DNA from: Anaeramoeba flamelloides
Taxonomy: Eukaryota > Metamonada > Anaeramoebidae
DNA: 64,000 nucleotides
Direction of reading: 5' to 3'
Assembly (NCBI GenBank): GCA_027625915.1
Contig: JANTQA010000012.1
Location: 16,578,501-16,642,500, forward strand
Below the pieces are notes generated by a model. The model ran no database searches and was not told where the DNA came from. It was given only the letters and a program-made list of their open reading frames with translations. Shown here piece by piece: positions 1 to 12,188 of the stretch (the stretch's first letter is position 1; each line of letters begins with the position of its first letter). The translations under genes were made by a program, and so were the position numbers.

Positions 1-1289
1 TAGATTTGGTATCAGTGTTGAATATAAAAAATTGTTTTGGGATATTTGTAAATTTTTTGTATTTAATTTCTCTTTATAATTTATTTTTTTCTTTGAGAAT
101 AATTATTGGTTTGTTTTTTAAATTTTTTTATTTTCAAAATATAAAGTTTTTCTGTATTATTTCCACTTATTCGTTCTTTTTCATTTTCCTTTTCCCTTTT
201 CTTTTTCTTTTTCTTTTTTTTTTGTGTTTTCTTTTTCTTTTTCTTTTTCTTTTTCTTTTTCTCTTTCTATTTCTTTCTTTATTATTATTATTATTTTATT
301 CCTTATTTAATCTTTATTTTTCTTTTTTTATATTATTTTCATTTTCTTTTTCTCTTTCTCTTCTATTTCCCCCTTTTCACCTTTCAATTTCTAGATTCAT
401 TTTTCGCCTTTCAATTTCGATCTTTCATCTTTCAATTTTATATTCATGTGCTTTTCTTTCTTTCATTTATTTTTTCAACACTTATTATTTTATTAAAAAA
501 AAAAAAAAAAAAAAATTTTAAATTTAACTTTTGTTTTTTTTATTCAAAAACTAATTTATATTTTAAAGATTAATCTGAAAAATTATTTGAAAATTTGAAA
601 TTCAAGGTTGAAAGAGAATTTAATTAATTTTTTATATTTCTCTTTTACTATTAATTGATTTTTTTTTTTAATTTAATATTTAATTGGGATTATTTGTTGA
701 AATAATTTTTATAAATTCATTAATTAAGGAATTGTATATTTTCATACATTATTTAATAAATATAATTATAATATTGATACAAAGGATAAAATTGGTGAAT
801 AAATAATTATGATTGAAAATTATCTAAAAGAAATCTAAATTTTTTTTTTATTTTTAGGTTTTTATCTAAAAAAATAATTTTTTTTTTTTTTTTTTATTAT
901 ATCTAAATAATCTTTTGATATTGAATAAAAAAAAAAAAAATGCAAAATTTAAATTCTCTTTATGATTTTTTTAAAAATATTTATTATTATTATTTTTTTT
1001 TCATCACCTATTCTTTATACACATGACAAATTTTTTTTTTTTATTATTTGGGTCAAAATTTAGATTTTATAATTATATTTTTGGGGAATAAAATAAAACA
1101 ACTAGAAATAAATAGTATTTTTTTTTTTTTTTTAAAAAAAATTAAAAAAAAAAAAAAATCAATTGAATTTTTTGTATTATGTAGGGAAAATTTATTTAGA
1201 AAATATAAAAACCGACTTGTTTAAAAATTCACAATTTCAAACAAAAAAAAAATCCAAAATTGATCGATCTTTTAAAAATGTATATATTT

Positions 1290-1322
<33 letters not shown>

Positions 1323-1514
1323 TAAAAAATTCAAAATTTAAATATACACTTCCTTAATTGAAATTATTTCAAATTTCTCATTATTTACCTTATTATTAAC
1401 TTTTCAAAAATTTTTCATTTTTTTTCAAAGCCAATATAATATTCACTTGAGATCTAAAATTATTAAATTTTAAAAACAATTAGTTTTTTTTTCTTTTTCC
1501 ATATCTTTTTAAAA
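1..1514. other. Non-coding, low complexity, pyrimidine-rich start
   Basis: No gene is recognised. Positions 180-270 are built from repeated TTTTTC-type hexamers, followed by C/T-rich sequence to about 470. Long A or T runs follow (about 495-515, 880-895, 1290-1320). An open frame across 6-521 is a translation of this tract, almost only Phe, Leu and Ser, and is not accepted as a gene. If the DEAD-box helicase exon at 5348 belongs to a gene starting further upstream, this stretch would be part of its intron. Confidence 0.6.
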
Positions 1515-2043
1515 TAAACTTTGTTTCTTTCAAAGAGCACCAAAAATTTTTTCATAATATCAATTATTTTTGATAATTGATCTTTAAAGAATAAATAAGA
1601 AATAAGTAGAATAATAAACATTAGAGAATATTTGATATTCATATGAAGCAAATCTTATCAATCTATATATTTTCTTAAAAATTGAAAACTATAATTCTTA
1701 GGGCACGATTTAGAAAAACAAAAATGTTCATTTTGATCTTCAATTAAAGATTAAAAGAAAAATCCAATACAAACCAATATGATTTTTCTATAATCATTTT
1801 CATTGCTTTAATATCATTAGAATAACATGTTTTTACTTTGTGGCTACTGATCTTGCTATAAAAAAAAATTTACAAAAGAATATTGAAAAAAAAAATGGAA
1901 AAAGAGAAGAAATAAAGCAAAAATGTGAAAAAATTTTGGAATTTTCGAAAAAATTATTTTTTTTCAACAAATATCCGTTCAAAAACATTAAACATATGTG
2001 ATTCACCCATTATAACTGGGCACCTTTGACTGGAAAATAGTTT
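1515..2043 (+). mobile_element. TIR element, family R1 copy 1 (no nested insert)
   Basis: Short non-coding element. The left end (about 1515-1542) is a worn version of the family end TAAACTNTGTTTCAGTCAAAGG. The right end (about 2011-2043) reads AACTGGGCACCTTTGACTGG, the inverse of it. Internal landmarks shared with other copies are an ATATCAATTATTTT / ATAATTGATCTTT hairpin near 1557, a block reading ATAAGAAATAAG..AATAATAAAC, and a block near 1850 reading ACTGATCTTGC. About 530 bp, lacking the nested element seen at 34.8 and 48.1 kb. No transposase frame. Presumably non-autonomous. Confidence 0.75.
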
Positions 2044-5000
2044 CCATTAAAAAAAAAATCTTTAATTTCATTAAATTGCACAGCAGATATTCATTTTGAT
2101 AAAAGTTTAACTTTTTTAAAAAAAATATATTTATTTAACAATCAAAATTAATCAGAAATTTAATAAGCCAATTTATATTTTTACTGGTTTACATGAGGAT
2201 AATAATAAACTTAATTTTGATGATCTTTGATTCGATTAAATAGATAGGTAGATTTAAAAAAAGCTATAATTCTTTAATAAAATAATTCGAAAAAAAAAAA
2301 ACAAAATATTTATTCTTTATCACTTTCACAAGTAAACAAGAAAAAAGCCAATATAATCATAATCATAAAGAATATTTACTTATATCAAATTATTATCTTT
2401 AAATTATTAAAATCAAAAAATAAAAAAAGAATTTATTCTTTACTTATTTGTTCTATAATTAATTATAAAATATTTATAGGTTATAAAATTGTTTTTTTCT
2501 TTTTTCTTTTTTAATCAAAATTTCAAGATAATGTATAACATAAAATATCTTTTTTTCTTTTCATATATTTGATTCCAGAATTTAATTTTAAGAAAAAAAA
2601 TTCCTTTTTTTAAAAAAGATTTTATTTAAAAATTCAGAAAAAAAAATTTAAGTGCGATTGAATTTTAATTTTAATCACAAAATATAATTGATTAGAATTA
2701 TTTTCAGGATATTTTTCGTTGGCTGTAAGGATATTACAAATCGAATAATTTAAAAAATAATTTTTTTGATATGAATATTTTATTATAAAAGGAAATTTAA
2801 AAGAAAAAATATTCTATATTTTTAGTATTCTGGCGAAATAATTATTAATTTTTCAAAAAAAAATATCAACATTTTTTCGTATGTCAAAAAAAAAACAGAA
2901 AATTATTTTATTATTTAATGTTTAAAAATTGTGTTTATATCTATAAAACTGGTTTAAGAAAAAAAAATGTGCAAACGCAATCTTACAACAATAAAAAATT
3001 AACTGTAATAAAAAATCCTATTCGATTTTATTTTTTTTTTTCCCTTAAAGAGTGAGTACTAAAAGTTGATAAGTTTGATATTAGTTTTTTTTAATTTTTG
3101 TTTTGAAAAAGATTTTTAATATATTTTAAAAGCAAAAACAATAATTAAAAAAAAATGTCGTTAGCTTTTCCAGAATTTATAAGAATAGGCAAAATCTTTT
3201 TGATTTTACCCTAAACTTTTGAATTCTGGCAAACCTAGACACTTTTCGGAACTTTCCGGCACTTCCTAAATCCATAATTTGAATTAGAGATATTGTTGAA
3301 TTAAGGTGAGTGATGACCAATTCTCCCAAAAAACTGGATCCGATCCATAAATTGAGAGGTTTTTTGTTCCAATTCTTATTCTGGTTCGATTTTTCTAATA
3401 TCCAAAAAGATTTTAAATCGATCAGTTCGGGTTTCTTCAAGGTTAGCGCTTCTATGAGGCATAAACCCGATTTTTAATTATAATTAAACTTTGGTGGATT
3501 TTGTAACCTTTTGAAAAAATGATAAAGTAATCAAAAATAATGTGGTTGAGAGGAAATATAACCTCTTTTATTCATATTGTAAGTTACCCACTTTACCACT
3601 TGACAAAATTCTGTTCTAAAAAATCATATTTGCTTTTACAGTTAAAAAAAAAGAAATTATATCACTATTAATTAAATAAAATAGACTTATTGTATATAAT
3701 TTAAAATCATGCTTTTACTACCACTCTTCAATTAAAATTAATAATCAGTTATTTTGCATGTTTTAAATTTTTGAAAAAAATTAGATGGAAGAAATTGAAT
3801 AAATTTCAAAAAAATAATAATTTAGTGACTTTTTATCGGAAATTGTTAATAAAGAATATTAGCTATGAGGAAAACTTTTAATTAAAATACAATTCGAAAA
3901 CATTTTCAAATGATACCAACTGAAATACTCATTACAATCTATATGTTTATGTGTAAAAATAATCTTTTAAATTTTCTAAAAAAAAAAAAACACATCACAA
4001 AACCCCATTCTTGCATCAGAGGTGCAAAAATATTAATGAAAAGAAAATCTTTTTTGATTTACAAAATATTTTTAATTGCAAATAAAATCTTTCAAATTCA
4101 AAATAAGTAATAAAAAAAAAAAATCAAATAGAATTAAAAACATAAAATTAATTCAAAACATAAAATAAATCGAAACACAAAAAACATTTTCTTTGATTTC
4201 TATAATGAGTTAAAAATTATGAATTCAGAATTAAGCATGTTTAAAAATCATTAAAAGATTCAATATTGTATACAATAACTAAAATTGAAGGTTTTTTTTT
4301 TTTTTCTTTTCTTTTTCATTCATAGATTAATATTTAAAATTGATTATGAATAATTCGAAACAAACTTCTTATTCCATTGAAGGTTGTTGCATGTAATTAC
4401 AAAAATAAAATTCAAATTAATGATCTGGTTTTATTAAATGAATTTAAATCCTTTAAAATAATTTCAAAAAGAAAAATCGAAAAAACGTACTAATAATACC
4501 AAATGATTGTTTTAAGTAGTATAAGAAATTGTAGTTGTGATGTACTCAAAAAAAAAAAAATTCAATTTAAGTTTATATTTCTCAATTTACTTAAATAATA
4601 TTATCATCAATTGGTTATTTTTTAAAAAAACTTTTCAAAATAAAAAGAAAGCTTACATATTTTTAAATAAAATTTCAAGAATATTCTTGAAATACAAAAT
4701 ATTGAAAAAAATTGAAACAGATACAAAAAAAAATTCACAAATAGAGAAAATTTAGCTTTTTTTATTTATTTTTAATTGAAGCGAATCAAAATAAATTTGT
4801 TTTTTTAAAATAACTAAAATTATTTTCTGAGAATTTTTTGAAAATTCTAATACACTTTCTTGAGCTTACAACAATTATTATTTTTTTATGTTATTGTCAA
4901 TATTTTAGAAATAAATTATAAAATTCAAATCATTTTCATTAGATCTATTTTCAAAAAGTGTAAACTAAAAGTTTTAAAAGTGAACGTATAAAAATTCCGA

Positions 5001-5229
5001 ACAACTTGAATAGAATAGTATGATGGTGAATTATTAAATTTTTTTAGTTTTCGCATTTTTGAAAATGACTTTTTTTTGGAGATTTTTAAAAAAATAATTG
5101 ATCAAAACAAATTGGATACATTTCTCAATTTTTTAGTTTTTTTTATTTTAAAGAATGAGATTTAATGGGCTTAAAAAAATTGAAATTTAATTAATGAACG
5201 TCAAAAAATTATTAAGGAATCTATCAGAA

Positions 5230-5260
<31 letters not shown>

Positions 5261-5347
5261 TTTTCTTTTTTACCTTTTTTCATTTCTCAATATTTTTTTA
5301 AAAATATATATTTCAAAATAATAATAATAATTATTTTATTAATATAG
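2044..5347. other. AT-rich non-coding stretch, probable helicase intron
   Basis: No gene, RNA or repeat recognised with confidence. The acceptor AATATAG at 5341-5347 shows that at least its right end is intron of the DEAD-box helicase gene. No helicase motifs were found upstream. The stretch 3170-3480 is less AT-rich than its surroundings and holds an 87-residue minus-strand frame without recognisable similarity. Confidence 0.5.
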
Positions 5348-6599
5348 AGATGTAAAAGATATCAAATATGTAGTAAACTATGATTTCCCATTACAAATTG
5401 AAGATTATGTCCATCGTATTGGACGTACAGCAAGATATGGGAAAGAAGGACATGCGGTATCCTTTTTTACGGAATCTTCATATCGTTTAGCAGGGAAAAT
5501 GATCAAAATTTTAAGGGACTGTGGGCAACCTATACCACAAGAATTTGGCAAATATTCTTACCAATGGGTAAATGAAAAAAGAAGTAAAGGAAAATCAAAT
5601 TATGGATGGAGAAATAGACAAAATAATTATTATCGCAATAATAATCGATTTTCATTTAATAGAAATCATAATAATTATCCTTCAAAGTTCAAATCTAATC
5701 AATTTCAATCATCTTTTAACAGATCGTCTTATAATCACAATAATAATAATAATAATTTTAATAATTTTAATAATACTCCAAATAATGATTTTAAGAATAA
5801 TTTCAATAATAAATTGAATAATATTAATCTGAATAATAACTTGAATAATAATAGTATTAATAACATTATTAATAAGAATCCAAACCTGAATAGTATTAGC
5901 AATATCAATAATATTACTAATAGTATTATTAATAATAATACTCATAGGATTAATAATAATATTAATAATAGTATTAGTAATAATAATCAGAATAACTATT
6001 TAAAACAAGGCCTTCCCAAAACAGATGAATTTTCTTTTAATCAAAATAAGACCAATACAAATACCCAAAATAAATTTTCACAAAAGATGGATTATTCAAA
6101 CAAGGGTGAAATAAAAAATCATGAAAACAGAAAAGATGATAGAAGTCATGAAAGAAGGATGGGTGAAAAAAGCTATGACAGAAGACGAGAAGAAAGAAAA
6201 GGTCATGAAATAAGGAAAGATGAAAGAAGACGTCATGAAAGAAGAAGCCATGAAAGAAGAAGCCATGAAAGGAGAAGTCATGAAAGAAGAAGTCATGAAA
6301 GGAGAAGTCATGAAAGAAGAATTCATGAAAGAGGGGAGGGAGAAAAAAGCGAAAGAAGAAGCCATGATAGAAGAAGTCATGAAAGAAAATCTGACAGAAG
6401 AAGAGAATATAGAAGAGACGAAAGAAGAGAGGATAGAGGAAGAAATGATAGAAGTAATTCCCAAGGAAGCCACATCAGTACTATGGATATAAATAAAACT
6501 ATAACAAATCAATCAGATTTTAATAAAATTGAAACTACAAGCAACTCTTCAAACTCAACAAATTATCCTCAAAACAAAATAACGTTTTCAAATAATTAA
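5348..6599 (+). CDS. DEAD-box RNA helicase, last exon only (DDX5/DBP2-like)
   Basis: ATP-dependent RNA helicase, C-terminal part. After the acceptor at 5346-5347 the exon opens with the third base of a codon, then D-VKDIKYVVNYDFP, the region after motif V, then motif VI as HRIGRTARYG and the end of the helicase C domain (SFFTESSYRLAGKMIKILRD). The wording is closest to the DDX5/DDX17/DBP2 group. A long tail follows: an Arg/Asn-rich segment, an Asn tract encoded by AAT repeats (about 5740-5990), and a run of Ser-His-Glu-Arg-Arg pentapeptides (about 6230-6400) grading into an RD/RE-rich end. Such basic tails often bind RNA. The stop is TAA. The Q motif, Walker A, DEAD and SAT motifs are absent from 1-5347, so earlier exons lie more than 5.3 kb upstream or the gene is truncated. 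The family call is firm; whether the gene is intact is not known. Confidence 0.88.
6225..6405 (+). repeat. 15-bp tandem repeat encoding SHERR units
   Basis: In-frame minisatellite inside the helicase tail, about eight units of AGTCATGAAAGAAGA and variants (AGCCATGAAAGAAGA, AGTCATGAAAGGAGA). AGA and GGA alternate in several neighbouring units, giving a 30-bp higher-order period. Because the unit is a multiple of three and lacks stops in other frames, a second forward frame and a reverse frame are also open here; they are by-products. Confidence 0.85.
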
Positions 6600-7822
6600 A
6601 AAATTTTTTATAGATTTTTTTCAATTAAATTTAATTCATTTTTTTTATTCAGAAAAAATAATTAATGAATTATTTAAATGTTTTTCTTCTCTTATTTTAT
6701 TAAATATATTTGTTAATAAGTTTACAAAACAAGCAACCAACAGTGAAATCAAAAAATAAAAAAAATTAATTTTTTATTATTTATTATTTTTTATCTTTTT
6801 TTTTTTTTTTTATGAAAATTGTAATTTTTAAAAGATTTTGAATTATAATGATTATCTCAAATTTTTGTCTCGAAATTTCAATAAAAAATGGAATTTTACT
6901 TTATGATTAACCAATGACAAAATAAATAACAATTCTTTATTTAAAATATATTATTTTTATCAGCATTATTGATTTGAATATATTCTTGAATCCAATTTAT
7001 TATATTTTCTTTATAAAATAGACAGTCTCATAAAATTAACAAACAATACCTTAATCAAATTTCTAGATTGGTAGTATTTTTTGTACAAATTACAAAATTT
7101 TGTTTTTATTTTCTTCTTCTGATATAAGAATATCTATTCAATTAATTTTTAAAGTTTCTTTGTTTAAATTTCAAAGTCTAACATTTTATTCTGAAGTATT
7201 TTTTTGGGTTAGATATTTTTTTTAATTCAAAAAATAAAAAGAAAATTAAAAGGTATTCAGAATAAAGTATAAAAATTCAAGAAAAGTTTATACACCCTTC
7301 TAGAATGTTATAAAAAAAAATTGAAAAATATCATTTCTCAAAAAAAAAGAATAATAAAAATAAAAAAAGGCGGTGTTGGTAAGTTTTTTAAGAGACTTAA
7401 AAGAAAAGATAAAAGAAAAAATGTTTACTAAATTCCATTGAATTCTGAAAAATAACTATCCTTTAATCTTGATCACCCCCCCTAATTTCCAAAATATATT
7501 GATTTAATTTCATTATTATGATTTTTGGAAAATATAGGAACGATGTAACTAACCAGAAAACTACCTTTTATTGATTTATTATTGTTACATCTGATAAAAT
7601 TCAATGATTCAAACTTTTCTAAAAAGAATGATGATTATTAAATTTTCATGTTAATTTGTATATATTGTATCAAATAATTTCTATTTTGAAAATAGTTAAT
7701 TTCATTCTTTTTGGGTAAAAATGAAAATAATGAATATCAAATAATTTATTATTTGGACTTGTTTTAAGTATTTGTAATTTTACTCTATTGGTAGTTTTTA
7801 TAGTTAAAAAATCCTTTTGGTT
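6600..7822. other. Intergenic, nothing recognised
   Basis: AT-rich DNA downstream of the helicase stop with scattered A/T runs. It includes the 3' untranslated region. No open frame with recognisable content, RNA gene or clear repeat was seen. Confidence 0.5.
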
Positions 7823-8525
7823 TTTTAAGGGTCGAGTCATTTGCTGTGGATTTGCTCCATACTCAAGGGATGATTTGAGACCTAAAAAAGGGTATTGTTA
7901 AATAGCCCTTCTTTTGGTTGACAAACTTCAAATTACAAAAAAAAAATTCATTAATCATCTTTGACAAAAAAATTCAACCAAGAAAAATAAGTTTAAAAGA
8001 ATTCTTGATGACTTAAAAATCAAATTTTTAAAAAAAAAAAGCATATTTTCACATTTTCTATTTCTAAAGAGGTTAAATTTCAATAATTTAAAACAGATTG
8101 CTTTCTTGAACTGCTTAATCAATTTAATTCGATTTAATATGATTTGTGATTATTTTGTAACGCTCTAAATTTAACCAATTAAGGATTATGTAATATTCTA
8201 TCTATAACAAGAACCATTTGAAAAATGAAAAAAAAAGAAAAAAAAAAATCGACGAGATCTCAAAAAGCGCCAAAGAGCGACAATTCAAAATCAATAGAGT
8301 TGTTTTCAAAATTATTATTCATAACCATTCTAAATGGGAATTGAGTGTTTCTCTTTGGCACTTTTTTCTAAAAATGTCCTCATTTTTGATTGTTGATTTT
8401 TGGAGATCGATTGTACATCATCAGTTGGTTGGTTTTTGATTGGTATTAGGTCCTCATAAAAATTACTAAAAAGTTTTTTTCGATTTCAGAAAGAATTTTG
8501 AACCTTAATGATTCGACCCTTAAAA
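7823..8525. mobile_element. Possible TIR element of about 700 bp
   Basis: The segment starts with TTTTAAGGGTCGAGTCAT (7823-7840) and ends with ATGATTCGACCCTTAAAA (8508-8525), an 18-bp inverted pair with one mismatch. The interior is less AT-rich than its flanks (notably 8250-8440) and holds a 73-residue frame with no recognised domain. No second copy was found and no target duplication is obvious, so this is tentative. Confidence 0.4.
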
Positions 8526-9055
8526 TCAACTTTAAAATTTCCAAACCTTGGTGTTTCCTATTCTCTTACTCTAACCAGGATCCCTATATATTTTATTTTT
8601 TTATAAATTAATATATTTTAAATTACTGATAAATTCAACTAAAGGTTAGAAAAACACTTTTGAATTCCTTTTCCATTTTTACCAATCTTATAACTCTACT
8701 TTTAAAACTGTTCTTTGGTAAAAAATCTTTTGAAAATCAATTAATTGAATTTATTTTCTTAAACAGACAAGCATTTTCAGCATTATCCAAACTAAGGTAA
8801 AAAAAGTTCAAAAATAAATAATTAATAAAAAATTTGAAAATAATTTTTGAATTTATTAGTATTTATTTCTCTAAAGTTAAAGAAGGTGTAAGACTCTCAA
8901 CTTTAATTTAACCCGGGTGGAAAATAAGTCCTCTCTTAACTTTTGGAAAAAACAATAATAGTTGTTATTTCTGAAAAATTTTACACATAAAAGATATTTT
9001 CATTTTTTTGAATTTGTTGTGTCCAAGCATTTTTTCTTTATTCTCTGAACAAAAA
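8526..9055. other. Intergenic, upstream of EMC7
   Basis: AT-rich spacer containing the EMC7 5' flank. No promoter motif can be assigned with confidence. Confidence 0.5.
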
Positions 9056-9824
9056 ATGATAAACACTAAAAAAGTGGACCTAATAATTGTTTTTTTGAGT
9101 GTTCTTGCTTTATTCACCTTTGCATCCACAACAGAATATTGTGATCTTGAAGGAAAAATTTCGATCCCAATGAAAAGAAGGCCAGATCAAGTCAGAATTA
9201 TTTTAAATGGAGGGGAGCACATCACTTTTTCCTTACGAAACGGCGACTTTAAATTGTAATTTACTTTCAATGTGATCTTTTATTCCAACAAGAATAACTG
9301 TTTCGTCAAATCTTTAATTTCTCAATTGCTGCTTTTTGATCTTTTTTCTTTTTCTTTTTCTTTTTCTTTTTTTTTTTATATTTTTTAATACACTACTGCC
9401 CTTATTCATTTCCCAAAGCGCTTTACTTAAAAGTGGGATCTACTTTTTGGAAGTTGACTCGCCAGATTATATCTTTGCGCCAATAAAGGTTGATGTCTGT
9501 ACAAAAGGAAAGGCAATAAGAGCAAAAACTGCAGATGAAACGTTCCAGTCTGTTAAACACCCGTTAAAGCTTTTACCATATGGACCAAAGATCTACTACG
9601 AAAAGGAACCACCTTTCAATCTTTTCAAAATTTTTAAAAGCCCACTTGGCATAGTGGCTATCTTGGCTCTCTTTACAATCCTAATTCTCCCAAAAATAAC
9701 TTCAAATATTGATCAAGAGGAATTACAAAATTTACAACAGCAAAGAGAAGCTTCCAATTTTGGTTTTTTAACCAAACTATTTAATGGGTTTACAAACACA
9801 CAAACAAATGACTCTGAAAGATAA
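9056..9824 (+). CDS. ER membrane protein complex subunit 7
   Basis: Subunit of the EMC, which inserts tail-anchored and multi-pass membrane proteins into the ER. Exon 1 is 9056-9255, the intron 9256-9418 (163 nt, GT-AG, phase 2), exon 2 is 9419-9824; product 201 residues (human EMC7 is about 240). The joined codon TT+C gives Phe, so the protein reads through NGDFK-F-ALLKSGIYFLEV, matching the family's G-x-F...SGSYVVEV stretch. Visible parts: an N-terminal hydrophobic signal sequence (residues about 7-24), a lumenal beta-sandwich domain with DGEEH-like NGGEH and SPDYIFAPIKVDV, one membrane segment PLGIVAILALFTILILP, and a Gln-rich cytosolic tail. The start is the first in-frame ATG, preceded by AAAAA. 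The open frame continues upstream without an ATG. Confidence 0.87.
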
Positions 9825-10339
9825 TTAACATTATTATTTTTGGATAAATTAATCAAGAGTTTATTTTATCAAAGTTTAAAAGTTATGTTCGAAAATTTAA
9901 TTTTCAAGATCCAACTCTATTTATAACACCCACCAAAGTACGGTTACAAAGACGGTTTATTTGAAGAAAGCTTTTTTTTTTTTGTTAATTTAGCTTCCAT
10001 TTAAGGTCAATTAAAGCAAAAACAAAAAAGAAAATGATAAATATCTTATGTTTTTATACTTTGGGGATTGCTTTGAGTCGTTAATTAAAAAAAAATGACA
10101 AAACAGTACAGAGTATCCATAGGTGTTAAATATAAAAATGTATTTAGTCCAAAAACATCTGCAAATACACATACATTCACATCGGTAAATATACATAAAA
10201 AAATGTATATAAATTCATAATTAATTAAGAATATTAAAAAACATTAATTACTAAATAAATAAAAAATAGCATAAGAAATATGATAAAAATGTTAATTTTA
10301 CAAAGGGAATAGTCTTTTGAATTTTTTTTTTTTTCTTTT
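9825..10339. other. Intergenic, nothing recognised
   Basis: 3' flank of EMC7. AT-rich, no recognisable gene or repeat. Confidence 0.5.
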
Positions 10340-10604
10340 CTTTTCAATTGTCATCCGAGTAGAAACTATGAAAATATAATTTTATTCTAAAAATACAAGA
10401 AAAATAAATCGAAATATTAAATCCTGAAGATCAGAAGAAAATCGATCATTTATTTTGTTTTCAATAATTTATTAAATTTCTCGAATTTAAAAGGTTAAAT
10501 AATATTCTGATTTTCTATTATTCGTGATATAAATGGCAAACTATTATATTAAAATAAGATATTTCATAATATTTCATAATTTTTTATTCTGATTGTTGGG
10601 GGGG

Positions 10605-10775
10605 GTTGGGGCGAGAAAAAAAGTTCAACATGGTTTTTAATGATGAAACTTGACTGAAAATGAAAAGTAAGATCAATAAATAAAAGAAAAAATAAATAAT
10701 TAGAGATAAAATGGGTGATTTCAACATAATAACAGTTTTTTTAAGACTAATTTTTGATTGGGGTTTGAAAAATTG
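10605..10775 (+). repeat. Partial copy of the 59.8-60.5 kb element
   Basis: Shares the order GTTTTTAATG..GAAACTTGACTGAAAATGAAAAG, TAAGATCAAT, ACATAATAACAGTTTTTTT and TTTTTGATTGGGGTTTGAAA with the left arm at about 59865-60030. It has only one arm and no clear ends. It lies inside the composite repeat. Confidence 0.6.
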
Positions 10776-10784
10776 AAAATAAAT

Positions 10785-11314
10785 GTAATTAGTTTAAGTC
10801 AAAGTTCTCATACATTTTTTTCTAATATCAATTATTTTGTATATTGAACTTTGAAGAATAAATAAGAAATAAGTAGAACAATAAACATCCAAAAATAGTT
10901 GATTTTCAGTTTAATAAAAACTAATAAACCAATAGATTTCCTTAAAAATAGAAAAACTCAAAATCTTATTGTAAAGCAATCGAGAAAAATAACAGGGGTT
11001 CATTATGATCTTTTCTAGAAGAGCAAATACAATTTCAATAGAAATAAATAAATATTCTGTATAATCACCTATATTGTTTCAAAAACATTAGAGTAACAAC
11101 CTTTTACCTAGTGGATATCGATACTAATATAAAAAAAAATTTTTACAGATGGATTATAAGTCTGAAAAAATCGAAAAGAAAAAAAACTGATTATAAATAA
11201 TTTAAATATTGAAATTTCCAAATTATAATTTTTTTCTTCTAATCTCATTTCAAAAAATTTAAACACGTGTAATTCACTCATCACAGGTGGGCCACTTTGA
11301 ATTGAAAATGGTTT
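10785..11314 (+). mobile_element. TIR element, family R1 copy 2
   Basis: Same family as at 1515. The left end reads TTTAAGTCAAAGTTCTC, the right end GGTGGGCCACTTTGAATTG. Internal landmarks ATATCAATTATTTT, AATAAGAAATAAGTAGA.CAATAAAC and AACACGTGTAATTCACTCAT are kept. It sits inside the composite repeat, so it is younger than that host repeat. Confidence 0.75.
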
Positions 11315-11324
11315 ATATGGTATT

Positions 11325-11485
11325 TGAATTAAAAATGGGGAAATTTTTCAGTTCATTTTCGATTTCCTTTTTCAAAATGAGTTTTTTAATTACAAACTAC
11401 TTCTTTGAGAACTTAATTTAGGAAAGAAATATATGGAAAAGCAAGTGAAATTTTTTTCACATCTATTATTCATATATTAGTAATG
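11325..11485. mobile_element. Small palindromic element, family R2
   Basis: Ends are inverted: AAATTTTTCAGTTCATTTTCGAT on the left, and AAGTGAAATTTTTTTCACAT on the right. Related copies lie nested inside R1 elements at 34.8 and 48.1 kb. Here it stands just outside the R1 copy. About 150 bp, non-coding. Confidence 0.55.
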
Positions 11486-12188
11486 AATTATTCTTTGAAG
11501 TTGATCAATTCCTTCTTTTAATTGATTTAACTTTTTGTTATTAGTAATGGTACAAATTAAAAACCGTGTTGAACTTTAGATCGTATTTTATTTTTTTCAC
11601 AAATGGTCATTTTTTTTATTGTGCTATTTAGAGAATAATGGACAAATTTGTATCAAAATAAGGTTATTGATCATCTATCTTAATTTTTTATTCGAATTAT
11701 TAATTTGTGATTAGTTGTATGTGTTTGAAACCCCTTAAAAGGGGAAATAATAGCAAAATATATTTATTTTGAGTCTTTGGGTTGTTAGTATTACTGTGAA
11801 ATGATGGAGATTCGGTTACTAATTCTTATATTGAAATAATCAAATTAATTGGTATTTCTTAGTAAATTAGTTGAATTGTTCAGGTTTTAAAAAAGTATTT
11901 TTGGACTATTTATTATTTTATTATTTGGTTGTTTATCTCGTTTTTTTTGTTTTTTTTCTATCACAAAAAGAAAAAAATTGAAATGAAGTGTTCTTTGAAT
12001 ACCTAAATTATATTTTTTTACAAGTTTTAAAATAATTATTGTAATTTTTTAGAAATTAAGTGGATTTTTTGACTGGGTAATTTTAAAACTTGGGTGTTTC
12101 ATTTTTAATGTTTATTTATGTATATTCCCTTCATTGATTTGATCTCTTTCTTTTTCTATGTACTTTTTTTTTTGAAACCATTCAAAAA

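Noticed and set aside
6-521. 171-residue open frame
   Set aside because: It is a translation of a T/C low-complexity tract with almost only Phe, Leu, Ser and Ile; no ATG and no domain.
3177-3440. 87-residue minus-strand frame in a less AT-rich patch
   Set aside because: No recognisable domain, no supporting exons, and it lies in the probable helicase intron.
6096-6512. Reverse and second forward frames across the helicase tail
   Set aside because: By-products of the 15-bp in-frame repeat encoding SHERR units.
9336-9418. Open frame extending upstream of EMC7 exon 2
   Set aside because: It covers the T-rich end of the intron; splicing at 9418/9419 restores the family sequence.
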